From Lachnospiraceae bacterium (GTDB lineage: Bacteria > Bacillota > Clostridia > Lachnospirales > Lachnospiraceae), in the NCBI GenBank assembly GCA_024694785.1, contig JAILJL010000047.1, positions 1-19,903 on the forward strand: DNA of 19,903 nucleotides. The letters are read 5' to 3'. A model generated the notes under the pieces. It was not told the origin of the DNA. It made no database searches and saw only the letters and a list, made by a program, of their open reading frames with translations. Of the stretch, positions 1 to 8,172 are shown piece by piece. The translations under genes and the position numbers were made by a program. Positions within the stretch are counted from its first letter, which is position 1; each line of letters opens with the position of its first letter.

Positions 1-1071
1 TGCGTAAGCAATTGCGCAGATTGTCATAATCGCAAGTACGCACTCAAGTAACATGCTGCCATATGCTATAGGCTTTGCATCGGACTCTTTATTTAACTGC
101 TTACTTGTTGTACCTGATGATACAAGTGAATGGAATCCGGAAATAGCACCACAGGCAATTGTCGTAAAGAGTACAGGGAATACATATGTCGTGCACTCAG
201 ATGACTGAATAAGCGGAAGGCTATCAAGCGACGGATGTGCAAATATAACTGCAAGAAATGCAAGTCCAAGCATCGCATAAAGTAAAAAGCTTGATAAATA
301 ATCACGCGGCTGTAAAAGGATCCATACAGGAGTTACAGACGCTACCGTAATATATACACCTACTATCCACATCCATGTTGTCTGTGAGAAGTAAAGCGGA
401 TGGAAATTGATACCGATTGCAATAATTGCTGCAATTGCAAGTATACCGATAATTGAAGATACAAGCATTGGTGTCTTCTTTCTGTATACTGCAAAACCAA
501 AAATAATAGCGACAACGATGAATAAAAGCGATACCATTGCTACCTGCGCATTAGCGGTTGATGCAGCCTTATCCAATACACCGTCTACATATGTCGCTCC
601 GAATGTGGTTGCAACGATTGATGAAAACGCAGCAACTACAAGAATAAGTGTAAGATAAGCGAAAGTAATGAATAACTTCTTTGCCTTGTTGGACATGTTA
701 ACCGCAATAATCTCACCGATTGACTTACCGTCATGTCTTAATGAAGCAATCAAAGCTCCGAAATCATGTACGCCGCCGAAGAAGATACCACCGATTATAA
801 TCCACAATACGCATGCAAGCCAGCCGAATCCGAATCCGATAGCGCTTATAGGACCTGTTATAGGGCCTGCACCTGCGATAGATGAAAAATGATGTCCCAT
901 AAGTACAGGCGCTTTTGCCGGAACATAATCCATACCATCTTCCATTCTGTGCGCCGGGGTTTCTTTGCCGTCCTTACCTACGCCCCATTGCTCACACAGA
1001 TACTTTCCGTAGAACACATAGCCTGCCAAAAGCAATGCTATACCGATGATTAATAGTACTAATCCGTTCAT
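1..1071 (-). CDS. cstA: Carbon starvation protein CstA (C-terminus cut off by window edge)
   Basis: A polytopic membrane transporter of the CstA family. Characterised members take up pyruvate or peptides, often with proton coupling. The N-terminal 357 codons lie in the window and stay open to base 1. The family signature GHHFSSIAGAGPITGPI appears near residue 60, followed by repeated long hydrophobic segments and charged loops. I start it at the ATG at 1071 because GGAG lies 7 nt upstream. An in-frame ATG at 1077 would put that GGAG only 1 nt away. It follows an unknown 177-residue gene by 46 nt on the same strand, so the two are probably cotranscribed. Family assignment is firm; the substrate is inferred from the family. 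Confidence 0.93.
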   Translation of the reverse strand, partial: MNGLVLLIIGIALLLAGYVFYGKYLCEQWGVGKDGKETPAHRMEDGMDYVPAKAPVLMGHHFSSIAGAGPITGPISAIGFGFGWLACVLWIIIGGIFFGGVHDFGALIASLRHDGKSIGEIIAVNMSNKAKKLFITFAYLTLILVVAAFSSIVATTFGATYVDGVLDKAASTANAQVAMVSLLFIVVAIIFGFAVYRKKTPMLVSSIIGILAIAAIIAIGINFHPLYFSQTTWMWIVGVYITVASVTPVWILLQPRDYLSSFLLYAMLGLAFLAVIFAHPSLDSLPLIQSSECTTYVFPVLFTTIACGAISGFHSLVSSGTTSKQLNKESDAKPIAYGSMLLECVLAIMTICAIAYA

Positions 1072-1117
1072 AAACATTCTCCTTTTTTGATGTATTAGGC
1101 AATATCTATAAAACCTC

Positions 1118-1651
1118 TCACTTCTGCCTATGTGAGACAAGTTCCTTTAAAAACTTCACTGTATCCTTTGAATATCGATTACCGGCAACGCTTCCATCCG
1201 TAAGATTAACCACTGCCGTATGCATCTCCATCCAACCCTTAAGTGAAAAATTAAAGTTCTTATATATCTTGCATTTCTTAATGCATTTAACAGCTTCCGT
1301 ATCCGCTTCTTCGGTAATAAAAAGCGCAACGAATCTCGTACACATATGCTGATGTTTGAAATCCTTATCCTCAAAATGGATAAGCGGGAAACCTACATCA
1401 TAAGTCTTCTTGATAAGTTCATTTGCAATTCCACCTGTTAGTTTTTTAACATAGTAGACAAAAACATACTCATCAGCTTCTGCAGTCCACATACTGAATT
1501 CTTTAAAAACAAGACACTGGGATTCCGTAACATGAAAATGAGCTTTTGCGACAAGCAGTGAATTCTCATCGCTATCCGTTACTTCTTCGACATCATAACT
1601 ATTCTCATAACCCTTAAGCAAAGCTTCCAAGAATGGCCTGTACTCTATCAT
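1118..1651 (-). CDS. Uncharacterised 177-aa cytosolic protein upstream of cstA
   Basis: I do not recognise a family. The protein has no signal peptide and no membrane segment. It alternates beta-like hydrophobic stretches (for example EYVFVYYVKKL and RFVALFITEE) with charged segments, ends in a basic helix, and has Cys46, Cys103, Cys122 and Cys126 without a clear metal-site spacing. It is the first gene after a strong promoter and terminator boundary and lies 46 nt before cstA, so a role linked to CstA (regulation, accessory or shared response) is possible but only inferred from position. The start ATG has a weak AAGG about 11 nt upstream. The unbroken frame, the promoter and the same-strand neighbours support it as a real gene. 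Confidence 0.8.
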   Translation of the reverse strand: MIEYRPFLEALLKGYENSYDVEEVTDSDENSLLVAKAHFHVTESQCLVFKEFSMWTAEADEYVFVYYVKKLTGGIANELIKKTYDVGFPLIHFEDKDFKHQHMCTRFVALFITEEADTEAVKCIKKCKIYKNFNFSLKGWMEMHTAVVNLTDGSVAGNRYSKDTVKFLKELVSHRQK

Positions 1652-1698
1652 AAGTGATATACCTTACCTTAAAAAACGCCATACATAAACCTTCCAAC

Positions 1699-1709
1699 TT
1701 GTATGACAA
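1699..1709. promoter_or_regulatory. Candidate FadR/GntR-type operator in the orf177-cstA leader
   Basis: A perfect TTGT-ATG-ACAA dyad fits the general FadR-subfamily half-site pattern (TNGT-N3-ACNA). It sits about 15-25 nt downstream of the predicted transcription start of the orf177-cstA unit, a position suited to repression. The adjacent gene ending at 1797 encodes a FadR-type GntR protein. A second, larger inverted repeat overlaps it: TGTATGA at 1700-1706 and TCATACA at 1721-1727, which could form a leader hairpin instead. The link to that regulator is inference. Confidence 0.4.
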
Positions 1710-1730
1710 CTACTGACTCATCATACATCT

Positions 1731-1759
1731 ATCGTAATCTTTTTTCATCTTTTTGTCAA
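1731..1759 (-). promoter_or_regulatory. Sigma-A promoter for orf177-cstA
   Basis: On the minus strand TTGACA (1759-1754) is followed after exactly 17 nt by TACGAT (1736-1731), predicting a start near 1724 and a leader of about 73 nt. It lies immediately downstream of the gntR terminator, so orf177-cstA is an independent transcription unit. Confidence 0.7.
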
Positions 1760-1761
1760 TT

Positions 1762-1790
1762 AAAAAAATCGCCCGTAAAGGCGATTTTTT
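1762..1790 (-). terminator. Rho-independent terminator of the glp operon
   Basis: The arms AATCGCC (1767-1773) and GGCGATT (1780-1786) enclose a 6-nt loop and are extended by A- and T-runs, giving about 11 paired bases. On the minus strand the stem ends in a run of seven T. It starts 7 nt after the gntR stop codon and so closes the glpK-to-gntR operon. The A/T flanks mean it could also work in the other direction, but no plus-strand gene needs it. Confidence 0.9.
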
Positions 1791-1796
1791 AATAAG

Positions 1797-2468
1797 TTAT
1801 TTTTTATCAAGGTTAAGTTCGTTGACTCCATGTTTAAGGTGAATACTCATGGCCTGGGCGGCTCCCTCTGCATCTCTTCTCCTGATAAAATCAACAATCA
1901 TTCGATGATCCTGTATCGTATACGCATTCATTATCTCATCCGCATTATGAATTGACAATGCATCCGCTATAGCTTCATCGATAAGCGGCAATAATCTTAA
2001 AAGGAATTCATTATGTGCAGCCATTACTATTACTTTATGAAATTTCTGGCCGAGCTTCACATGATCTTTGCCTTGCTTTATTGTCTCTTCAAGCTGTGCA
2101 CCGATTGCAACTATCTGCTCTATCTCCTCATCGGTTGCTCTTCTGCATGCAAGTGCAGCCATCTCGGGCTCAAACAGAAGTCTTGCTTCATACAGATCTC
2201 TAAGCTCTTTTTTTACACGCTCAAGCTTTCCAAAATCATATTCGCGCACTTCGAGATTTTCCGATACAAAAGTTCCCTTACCGCGGTGAACCGCAAGTAT
2301 TCCCTGCCCTTCAAGGGTTTTGATTGCTTCCCTTAATGTAGACCTACTGACTCCTAAGCGCTCCGAGAGTATATTCTCTCCCGGGAGCTTTTCTCCCGGC
2401 TTAAACTCCGCATCTATAAATATAAGATCCGATATTTTACGTACTGTAGAATCCATTACCTTTTCCAC
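1797..2468 (-). CDS. FadR-family (GntR/FCD) transcriptional regulator
   Basis: The N-terminal winged helix-turn-helix (about residues 5-70) contains LSERLGVSRSTLREAIKTLE and the wing GILAVHRGKGTFV. The C-terminal FCD ligand domain has the conserved EARLLFEPEMAALA helix and His residues in FHKVI, DHRMIVDFI and IHLKHG, typical of metal-assisted carboxylate binding. I prefer a GTG start at 2468 because GAGG lies 6 nt upstream. A TTG at 2480 is in frame but has no clear ribosome site. It is the last gene of the glycerol operon, so it probably senses a glycerol or organic-acid metabolite and may autoregulate. A candidate operator lies in the next unit's leader (1699-1709). Family is certain; the effector is unknown. 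Confidence 0.93.
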   Translation of the reverse strand: MEKVMDSTVRKISDLIFIDAEFKPGEKLPGENILSERLGVSRSTLREAIKTLEGQGILAVHRGKGTFVSENLEVREYDFGKLERVKKELRDLYEARLLFEPEMAALACRRATDEEIEQIVAIGAQLEETIKQGKDHVKLGQKFHKVIVMAAHNEFLLRLLPLIDEAIADALSIHNADEIMNAYTIQDHRMIVDFIRRRDAEGAAQAMSIHLKHGVNELNLDKK

Positions 2469-2484
2469 GACATACCTCAATTAA

Positions 2485-2844
2485 TTATCTTACGCTTCTT
2501 GTTGCAACTATATCTATGCCCGTACCCGCTGCGTCCTTAAGCACGACATCGCCCATGTGTACAGGCGCTTTTACCTTAACATGGGTAAGTTCCCGCATTA
2601 CGTCAAAGATTTTCTCCTTTGGGATATCATACTTCGTCTTAACGGGAACCGTCGCAAATTCACCGCCTTCAACAGGTACAATAGATGTCACCATACGAAG
2701 CGGATGCGTAATTTCGTTTCTTACGTATTCTTCGCCGCGCTTACAGGTATTGCCGGTCATTTCTATTACTTCATGACCTTCGTATTTTACATGTATCTCA
2801 CAGCCCTTAGGGCATCCTATACAGACAATTACTCTTTCATCCAT
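2485..2844 (-). CDS. DUF1667 Cys-rich protein of the glycerol-3-phosphate oxidation operon
   Basis: A small 119-residue protein with Cys8, Cys11 and Cys15 (CIGCPKGC) and Cys34 (GNTCKRGEEY), a likely metal or iron-sulfur site, followed by a basic and hydrophobic C-terminal region. This matches the DUF1667 family, which is known from the same setting beside GlpA-like dehydrogenases and FAD/NAD oxidoreductases in clostridia. It probably acts as an electron-transfer or assembly partner and may stand in for the role of GlpC, but its biochemical function is not established. It begins 5 nt after the oxidoreductase stop codon with GAGGG upstream, consistent with translation from the same mRNA. Confidence 0.88.
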   Translation of the reverse strand: MDERVIVCIGCPKGCEIHVKYEGHEVIEMTGNTCKRGEEYVRNEITHPLRMVTSIVPVEGGEFATVPVKTKYDIPKEKIFDVMRELTHVKVKAPVHMGDVVLKDAAGTGIDIVATRSVR

Positions 2845-2849
2845 TTAAG

Positions 2850-3827
2850 TTACCCTCTCTTTCCTTTAATATATTCTGCTGCAAAAGCTCCCGCCTTAAC
2901 AGCTTCCTCGGACACGTGGTCTACAAGGTCGTGAACATGATATACGTTACCGCAGGCGAATATTCCGTCAACGGATGTCATAAGATGATCGTTAGCTACA
3001 GGGCCGCCCGTCTTCGGATCCATCTCTGCAGCAGCGCCTCTTGTAAGCTCGTTCTCCGGAATAAGTCCGCAGGAAAGAAGCAATGTATCGCAATCGTAAT
3101 GGGTTTCCATACCCGGAATCGGCTTCATATTCTCGTCCACACGACTTACATCAACACCCGTAACTCTTTCATCGCCGTATATCTTTGTAACGGTATGGCT
3201 TAGAAGCAAAGGAATGTTAAAGTCATTAAGGCACTGCTCGATATTACGCACCAGTCCGCCCGACTTAGGCTTAATCTCAACAACCGCCTTAACATGCGCA
3301 CCTTCCAATGTCATACGACGCGCCATAATTAATCCGATATCACCGGATCCCAGGATTACAACTTCTTTACCCGGCATATAACCCTCGATATTAACGAGAC
3401 GTTGTGCGGTACCTGCGGTATAGATACCTGCAGGACGCTTGCCCGGAATATTCATTGCTCCTCTCGGACGCTCTCTGCATCCCATCGCAAGAATAACCGC
3501 CCCCGACTTAATCTTCATGACTCCGTCGTCCTTATTCATTGCAGTGACGGTTCTGTCAGGGGCAATATCAGTAACCATTGTATCAGTCTTATATGGAATC
3601 TTCTTGTCAAGAACCATATTAATATAACGCTCGGCATATTCGGGACCGGTCAGCTCTTCTTTAAAGGTATGAAGGCCAAATCCCGTATGCACGCACTGAT
3701 TTAAAATTCCGCCAAGATAGTGGTCACGCTCAAGTATTAAAATATCTTCGATGCCGTTCTCTCTTGCGGACAAAGCTGCGGCAAGGCCTGCCGGACCGCC
3801 GCCTATTATGACAAGATCACAATGCAT
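2850..3827 (-). CDS. FAD-dependent NAD oxidoreductase (glp operon, GlpB-like role)
   Basis: The N-terminal Rossmann motif GGGPAG (about residues 8-13) binds FAD. A second dinucleotide motif GSGDIG near the middle binds NAD(P), and a C-terminal TSVDGIFACGNVYHVHDLVD segment is the usual second FAD contact of this pyridine-nucleotide oxidoreductase fold. QCVHTGFGLHTFKEELTGPEY near residues 45-65 resembles members found beside GlpA-like proteins. I start at the ATG at 3827 because AGGAGG lies 7 nt upstream; a GTG at 3833 is only 1 nt from that site. It probably moves electrons from the flavin dehydrogenase encoded upstream to NAD or another acceptor. The exact partner is inferred from the operon. 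Confidence 0.9.
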   Translation of the reverse strand: MHCDLVIIGGGPAGLAAALSARENGIEDILILERDHYLGGILNQCVHTGFGLHTFKEELTGPEYAERYINMVLDKKIPYKTDTMVTDIAPDRTVTAMNKDDGVMKIKSGAVILAMGCRERPRGAMNIPGKRPAGIYTAGTAQRLVNIEGYMPGKEVVILGSGDIGLIMARRMTLEGAHVKAVVEIKPKSGGLVRNIEQCLNDFNIPLLLSHTVTKIYGDERVTGVDVSRVDENMKPIPGMETHYDCDTLLLSCGLIPENELTRGAAAEMDPKTGGPVANDHLMTSVDGIFACGNVYHVHDLVDHVSEEAVKAGAFAAEYIKGKRG

Positions 3828-3838
3828 TGCCACACCTC

Positions 3839-5278
3839 CTATATGTCTTCTTTAATCTTACCGAGAATCTGCTTTGATTCTCCGCCAAACTTAGTAACAT
3901 CTTCCATTGAACAACCTGCGTACTTACAAATAAGTTCCATCACACGAGGAGAGCAGAATCCCGCCTGGCATCTTCCCATTCCGGCTCTTACACGACGCTT
4001 AACACCGTCTAATGAGTGCGCCGGGAGCGTTCTTGTAAGCGCATCTATAATCTCGCCTTCCGTTATCATCTCACATCTGCAGACAATACTTGAATAAGAA
4101 GGCTTCTCCTTAATAAGCTTATCACGTTCTTCATCTGATAACGTAAATGGATGAAGAATACCAACTCTCTTCGGATTAAAGTTCTTATTATCGGTTGCTT
4201 TAAGTATATCACGAACCATATCCGATACCATCACTCCTATAGCGGGAGCGGAAGTTAATCCCGGTGATTCGATACCGGCAACATCAATGAAATTCGGTGC
4301 ATCTTTCACTTCTTCTATAATAAAATCGCCTCTGTCGCCATGTGCACGAAGTCCTGTAAATGAAGTTATTACCTGATTAAGCGGACAATTAACCACTCGC
4401 TTATCAACCATATTACGGATTTCCTGCAATCCTTCCGCAGTAGTCTCGGTATTATCCTTTTCTTCGATATCGTTAGCGGTAGGGCCAACTATTAAGTTGC
4501 CATGAGTCGTAGGCGATACGAGAATTCCCTTACCGTAAGCTGTCGGAAGCGCGAAGATTGTCGACTTAACGTAGTTGCCTGCGCTTTTATCAAGGAGAAA
4601 GTATTCTCCTCTTCTCTCAACAATATGCATCTTATCATCAGATACCATATTATGAATTACGTCCGCATATACACCTGCTGCATTAACTACAACAGTTGCT
4701 TCGTATACGCCGCTGCCGGTTACAACTTCGTACCCACCGGCGATCTTCTTAATCTCTTTTACTTCTTCGTTGAATTTAAAAGTAACTCCGTTGTCTGCAG
4801 CATTCTCTGCCAAAGCGATTGTTAACATAAATGGATCTACGATTCCGCCGGTCGCAGCATGAAGCGCAGCAACGGCATGTTCCGTTATATTAGGTTCTAA
4901 AGCCTCCAACTCTTTCCTGTCAAGAATCGAAAGTCCTTCTACACCATTAGCCTTACCGCGGTTTAAAAGTTCTTCCAACTTTGGTCTATCCTCTTCCTTT
5001 TCGCAAAGAACCAAAGAACCATTATTAACAAACGGAAAATCAAGCTCTTTTGACAAGGCTTCCATCATTTTATTACCCTGTACGTTAAGCTTTGCCTTTA
5101 ATGAACCTTCCTTCGCATCAAAGCCCGCATGACAGATACCGCTATTAGCCTTGGACGTACCCGTACACACGTCTTCATTACGCTCCAATACGAGCGCTTT
5201 TATATCATATCTTGCAAGGTAACGGGCTATCGCGGAACCTGTAACGCCCGCACCAATAATAATAACATCACTCTTCAT
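3839..5278 (-). CDS. glpA: GlpA-like FAD glycerol-3-phosphate dehydrogenase with BFD [2Fe-2S] domain
   Basis: A two-domain protein of 479 residues. The N-terminal DAO-type FAD domain begins with GAGVTG at residues 9-14 and contains ANSGICHAGFD and GLRAHGDRGDF, as in GlpA/LhgO-like dehydrogenases. The C-terminal BFD-like [2Fe-2S] domain has Cys400 and Cys402 (CRC) and Cys437 and Cys442 (CQAGFC). Next to glpK, oxidation of sn-glycerol-3-phosphate to dihydroxyacetone phosphate is the best call; an L-2-hydroxyacid dehydrogenase is the main alternative. I start at MKSDVIIIGAG (5278), which has GAGGA about 7 nt upstream. An 11-residue extension would overlap glpK and place residues before the FAD strand with no support. 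It starts 2 nt after the glpK stop codon. Confidence 0.92.
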   Translation of the reverse strand: MKSDVIIIGAGVTGSAIARYLARYDIKALVLERNEDVCTGTSKANSGICHAGFDAKEGSLKAKLNVQGNKMMEALSKELDFPFVNNGSLVLCEKEEDRPKLEELLNRGKANGVEGLSILDRKELEALEPNITEHAVAALHAATGGIVDPFMLTIALAENAADNGVTFKFNEEVKEIKKIAGGYEVVTGSGVYEATVVVNAAGVYADVIHNMVSDDKMHIVERRGEYFLLDKSAGNYVKSTIFALPTAYGKGILVSPTTHGNLIVGPTANDIEEKDNTETTAEGLQEIRNMVDKRVVNCPLNQVITSFTGLRAHGDRGDFIIEEVKDAPNFIDVAGIESPGLTSAPAIGVMVSDMVRDILKATDNKNFNPKRVGILHPFTLSDEERDKLIKEKPSYSSIVCRCEMITEGEIIDALTRTLPAHSLDGVKRRVRAGMGRCQAGFCSPRVMELICKYAGCSMEDVTKFGGESKQILGKIKEDI

Positions 5279-5280
5279 AT

Positions 5281-6777
5281 CTATTCCTCTTTCGAAAATC
5301 CACAAGCGCACTTAACCGACTTCTTCCAACCCTTAAGTCTTGTCTCTCTTTCTTCGTCAGTGATGGAAGGTCTAAACTCTCTGTCAAGTGCCCAGTTCTT
5401 CTTAATATCATCAAGGCTCTTAAAATATCCTACTGCAAGCCCCGCAAGATAAGCTGCTCCCATTGCCGTTGTCTCTACGCAGCTCGGTCTTATAACAGGC
5501 GCATTCGATATATCTGCCTGCGTCTGTACGAGATAATTATTCTGGGATGCACCTCCGTCTACCTTAAGACTCTTAAGCACATGTCCCGTATCCGCACACA
5601 TGGCGGAAAGCACATCATTAGTCTGATACGTAATAGAATCAAGCGTAGCTCTTATAATATGATTGCGATTAACGCCTCTGGTCAATCCTACGATTGCACC
5701 TCTTGCATACTGGTCCCAATATGGTGCTCCAAGTCCTGTAAAAGCAGGAACCACATAACAGCCGTTGGTATCAGGTACTTCTAAAGCAAGTGCCTCCGAT
5801 TCCGCAGCATTTTTAATCAATCTGAGTTCGTCCCTGAGCCACTGAATCGCTGCTCCCGCAACGAATACTGAACCTTCCAACGCATATGTTATCTTGCCGT
5901 TAATTCCCCATGCAATCGTCGTAACAAGTCCGTTCTTACTGAAAATCGGCTTATCGCCTGTATTCATGAGTAAGAATCCGCCGGTTCCATATGTATTCTT
6001 GGCTTCTCCTGCCTCAAAGCAGGTCTGCCCGAATAAAGCGCTCTGCTGGTCACCTGCTGCACCCGCTATCGGTATCTCACCGCCGAAAAGTTCCGGATCC
6101 GTCATACCATATACTTCACTGTTACTTACAACCTTCGGAAGCATTTTCTTAGGGATGTCGAATTCTTTAAGAATCTCATCGTCCCATTCACAAGTATTAA
6201 TATTAAATAACATGGTTCTCGATGCGTTGGAATAATCCGTTACATGAACCTTACCACCCGATAACTTATATATAAGCCAGGTCTCGACCGTGCCGAAAAG
6301 AAGCTCCCCGGCTTCCGCACGTTTGCGCACACCTTCCACATTGTCGAGAATCCACTTCAACTTGGTTCCCGAGAAGTATGCGTCAATTACAAGTCCCGTC
6401 TTATTCTTAAAATAATCAGTTAACCCCTTCTCCTTAAGCGTATCGCAATAATCAGCCGTTCTTCTGCACTGCCATACAATCGCATTATACACAGGCTCAC
6501 CTGTCTGCTTATCCCATACGATTGTTGTCTCCCTCTGATTGGTAATACCGATAGCCGCGATATCCATGGCCTTCGCCTTCGCCATCTGCATAGCTTCAAA
6601 AGCTACACCCGACATCGTATACCAGATTTCATTGGGATCGTGCTCAACCCAGCCGGGCTTCGGGAATATTTGAGTAAATTCCTTCTGTGCCATGGATACT
6701 ATCTTACCCTCTTCATTAAAAAGGATACATCTGTTGCTTGTTGTTCCGGCGTCAAGCGCCATTACATACTTTGCCAT
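5281..6777 (-). CDS. glpK: Glycerol kinase
   Basis: Phosphorylates glycerol to sn-glycerol-3-phosphate with ATP in the cytosol. The 498-residue length is normal for the family. The FGGY-kinase phosphate loop [12 protein letters not shown] is at the N-terminus, with [35 protein letters not shown] and [14 protein letters not shown] further on. The region that carries the HPr-phosphorylated His in Enterococcus GlpK (PYHFYG or similar before GEVPI) reads [10 protein letters not shown] here, with no His, so PTS activation by that route looks absent. It is the first gene of the operon with a strong GGAGG ribosome site. No glycerol facilitator gene is in the window. Confidence 0.97.
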   Translation of the reverse strand: MAKYVMALDAGTTSNRCILFNEEGKIVSMAQKEFTQIFPKPGWVEHDPNEIWYTMSGVAFEAMQMAKAKAMDIAAIGITNQRETTIVWDKQTGEPVYNAIVWQCRRTADYCDTLKEKGLTDYFKNKTGLVIDAYFSGTKLKWILDNVEGVRKRAEAGELLFGTVETWLIYKLSGGKVHVTDYSNASRTMLFNINTCEWDDEILKEFDIPKKMLPKVVSNSEVYGMTDPELFGGEIPIAGAAGDQQSALFGQTCFEAGEAKNTYGTGGFLLMNTGDKPIFSKNGLVTTIAWGINGKITYALEGSVFVAGAAIQWLRDELRLIKNAAESEALALEVPDTNGCYVVPAFTGLGAPYWDQYARGAIVGLTRGVNRNHIIRATLDSITYQTNDVLSAMCADTGHVLKSLKVDGGASQNNYLVQTQADISNAPVIRPSCVETTAMGAAYLAGLAVGYFKSLDDIKKNWALDREFRPSITDEERETRLKGWKKSVKCACGFSKEE

Positions 6778-6803
6778 AATTTCCTCCGGGTTAATGAATA
6801 TTA

Positions 6804-6833
6804 AAAAAGAACTATATCGCTATAGTTCTTTTT
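6804..6833 (-). terminator. 13-bp dyad: terminator of the CNNM operon overlapping the glpK promoter region
   Basis: AAAAAGAACTATA (6804-6816) pairs with TATAGTTCTTTTT (6821-6833) around a TCGC loop, with T-rich sequence continuing on the minus strand. It lies 53 nt after the last CNNM gene's stop codon and serves as its terminator. The core GAACTATA-N4-TATAGTTC is a symmetric dyad at the predicted +1 of glpK, so it could also be a protein-binding operator. The symmetry allows termination in both directions. Confidence 0.72.
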
Positions 6834-6842
6834 ATTATACCA
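6834..6842 (-). promoter_or_regulatory. Extended -10 promoter for glpK
   Basis: On the minus strand TGGTATAAT gives a perfect TATAAT with the TGn extension that can replace a -35 box. No good -35 hexamer is present 16-18 nt upstream (best is TAAATT). The start would fall near 6827, inside the terminator dyad, leaving about 50 nt of leader before glpK. Confidence 0.5.
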
Positions 6843-6885
6843 CAAAAAGGCTTATAAATTTACTTAATTTTGCGCTTAAACAGGT

Positions 6886-8172
6886 TTAATCGTTATCATT
6901 TTCAATGGGATTGATCTTAACTATCAGTTTTTCGATTCGTCTCTCTCCCATATCGGTTACCTTGAACGTAATATTCTCATATTCGACTTCATCGCCCTTT
7001 TTCGGATATGTACCGAAAGTCTCGATTACGAATCCGCCGACGGTATCGGAATCACATTCGAACTCATCTTCATCAAAACCGCAAAGCTCGATAAAATCGG
7101 AAATACTCATATCACCATCTACGGCAAACTCATTATCCGATCTTTTAACAACATCTTTCTCAACTTCATCGCTTTCGTCCCAGATGTCGCCGACTATCTG
7201 CTCCAATACATCTTCCATCGTTATAACTCCGAGCGTACCACTATATTCATCGGATACGATTGCAAGATGCTGCTTGGCCTCACGTAATTCCGATAATACT
7301 ATCGGTAATTTCGTTGTCTTATATACAAAACAAGGTTTATAGAGAATCGATCTTATATTAGCCTTAGGATTCTCCGCAAATGTCTTAAGGAGCTTATTTA
7401 AGTGCACGATACCTATGATATTATCGATGCTTCCCTCATATACCGGAATTCTCGTATACGGCGTCTCGTGAATGAACCTTATTATCTCTTCATAACTGTC
7501 GTCAACATCTATAGCATCCATATCTACACGGGCAGTCATAACTTCGTACGCACTTATATCTTCAAAGTCAATTGCTGCCTGAACAAGCTCGGTTCTGTCC
7601 TTATCAAGAACACCTTCATCTTCTGCAGTTTCAATAATTGACTGCAATTCCTCAACGGATTCCTCAGAATTATCATCCTGCTTCATTCTGCTGGTAAAGA
7701 GATTCGCAAGAAATACAACAAGCTTAACTACCGGATAGAAGATAATCATAAAGAATCTGACAAGCCATCCGAATGCCACCGCAAAGCCGTTAGAGCTTTT
7801 CTTAGCGGTAATCTTAGGAATGGTCTCGCCGAAAATTATGATAAGTATGGTAAGAACGACTGTCGCGATCGTATTAAGCTCATCCTCACCCATAACGGTA
7901 ACTATCTTCTGCTCAATAAACCAAAGTGCAAGAACCGTCGTAAGTGATGAAGCTGCAATGTTAACTAAGTTGTTGCCGATAAGAATTGCACTTAACGCAT
8001 CATCAAAATTCTCTGCAACTTTTAAAGCTGTCTTCGCACCACGCTTGCCATCCTTCGCGTCGTTTTCAAGACGCACTGTATTAACGGACGAGAATGACAT
8101 CTCTGCCGCAGAGAAAAATGCCGAGAATAAAATGGTTAATACTATTCCGGCTATTACAAGATACAGAAACAT
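6886..8172 (-). CDS. CNNM-CBS-CorC membrane protein (Mg2+/divalent cation efflux family), copy 2
   Basis: Domain order is an N-terminal CNNM (DUF21) membrane domain (about residues 1-190) with the conserved GNNLVNIAASSL and FGETIPKI segments, a paired CBS module (about 200-330, including YEVMTARVDMDAIDV and TLGVITMEDVLEQIVGDIWDE), and a C-terminal CorC_HlyC domain (about 345-420). Relatives export Mg2+ or other divalent cations (CorC, B. subtilis MpfA) and are often misnamed hemolysins. Its start codon overlaps the upstream paralogue's stop in a TAATG junction, so the two are translationally coupled. They may form a heteromer or have different regulatory inputs, but this is inferred. Confidence 0.93.
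   Translation of the reverse strand: MFLYLVIAGIVLTILFSAFFSAAEMSFSSVNTVRLENDAKDGKRGAKTALKVAENFDDALSAILIGNNLVNIAASSLTTVLALWFIEQKIVTVMGEDELNTIATVVLTILIIIFGETIPKITAKKSSNGFAVAFGWLVRFFMIIFYPVVKLVVFLANLFTSRMKQDDNSEESVEELQSIIETAEDEGVLDKDRTELVQAAIDFEDISAYEVMTARVDMDAIDVDDSYEEIIRFIHETPYTRIPVYEGSIDNIIGIVHLNKLLKTFAENPKANIRSILYKPCFVYKTTKLPIVLSELREAKQHLAIVSDEYSGTLGVITMEDVLEQIVGDIWDESDEVEKDVVKRSDNEFAVDGDMSISDFIELCGFDEDEFECDSDTVGGFVIETFGTYPKKGDEVEYENITFKVTDMGERRIEKLIVKINPIENDND

Noticed and set aside
1116..1137. Hairpin TCTCAC/GTGAGA between orf177 and cstA
   Set aside because: Only six pairs with a ten-base loop, overlapping the stop codon and followed by a weak T-run; not a convincing terminator, and cstA has no other promoter of note here.
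2013..2336. Plus-strand open frames opposite gntR and similar ones opposite most other genes
   Set aside because: They mirror the coding strand, lack ribosome sites and give implausible low-complexity or Cys/Ser-rich proteins.
3828..3833. GTG start at 3833 for the FAD/NAD oxidoreductase
   Set aside because: AGGAGG would be only 1 nt away; the ATG at 3827 has ideal 7-nt spacing.
5279..5311. An 11-residue N-terminal extension of the GlpA-like protein
   Set aside because: It would overlap glpK and lies before the FAD-binding strand; the ATG at 5278 has a good ribosome site.
6886..6910. A catabolite (CcpA/cre) site near AATCGTTATCATT upstream of glpK
   Set aside because: It lies in the end of the CNNM gene and misses at least two conserved positions of the cre consensus, so it is no better than chance.
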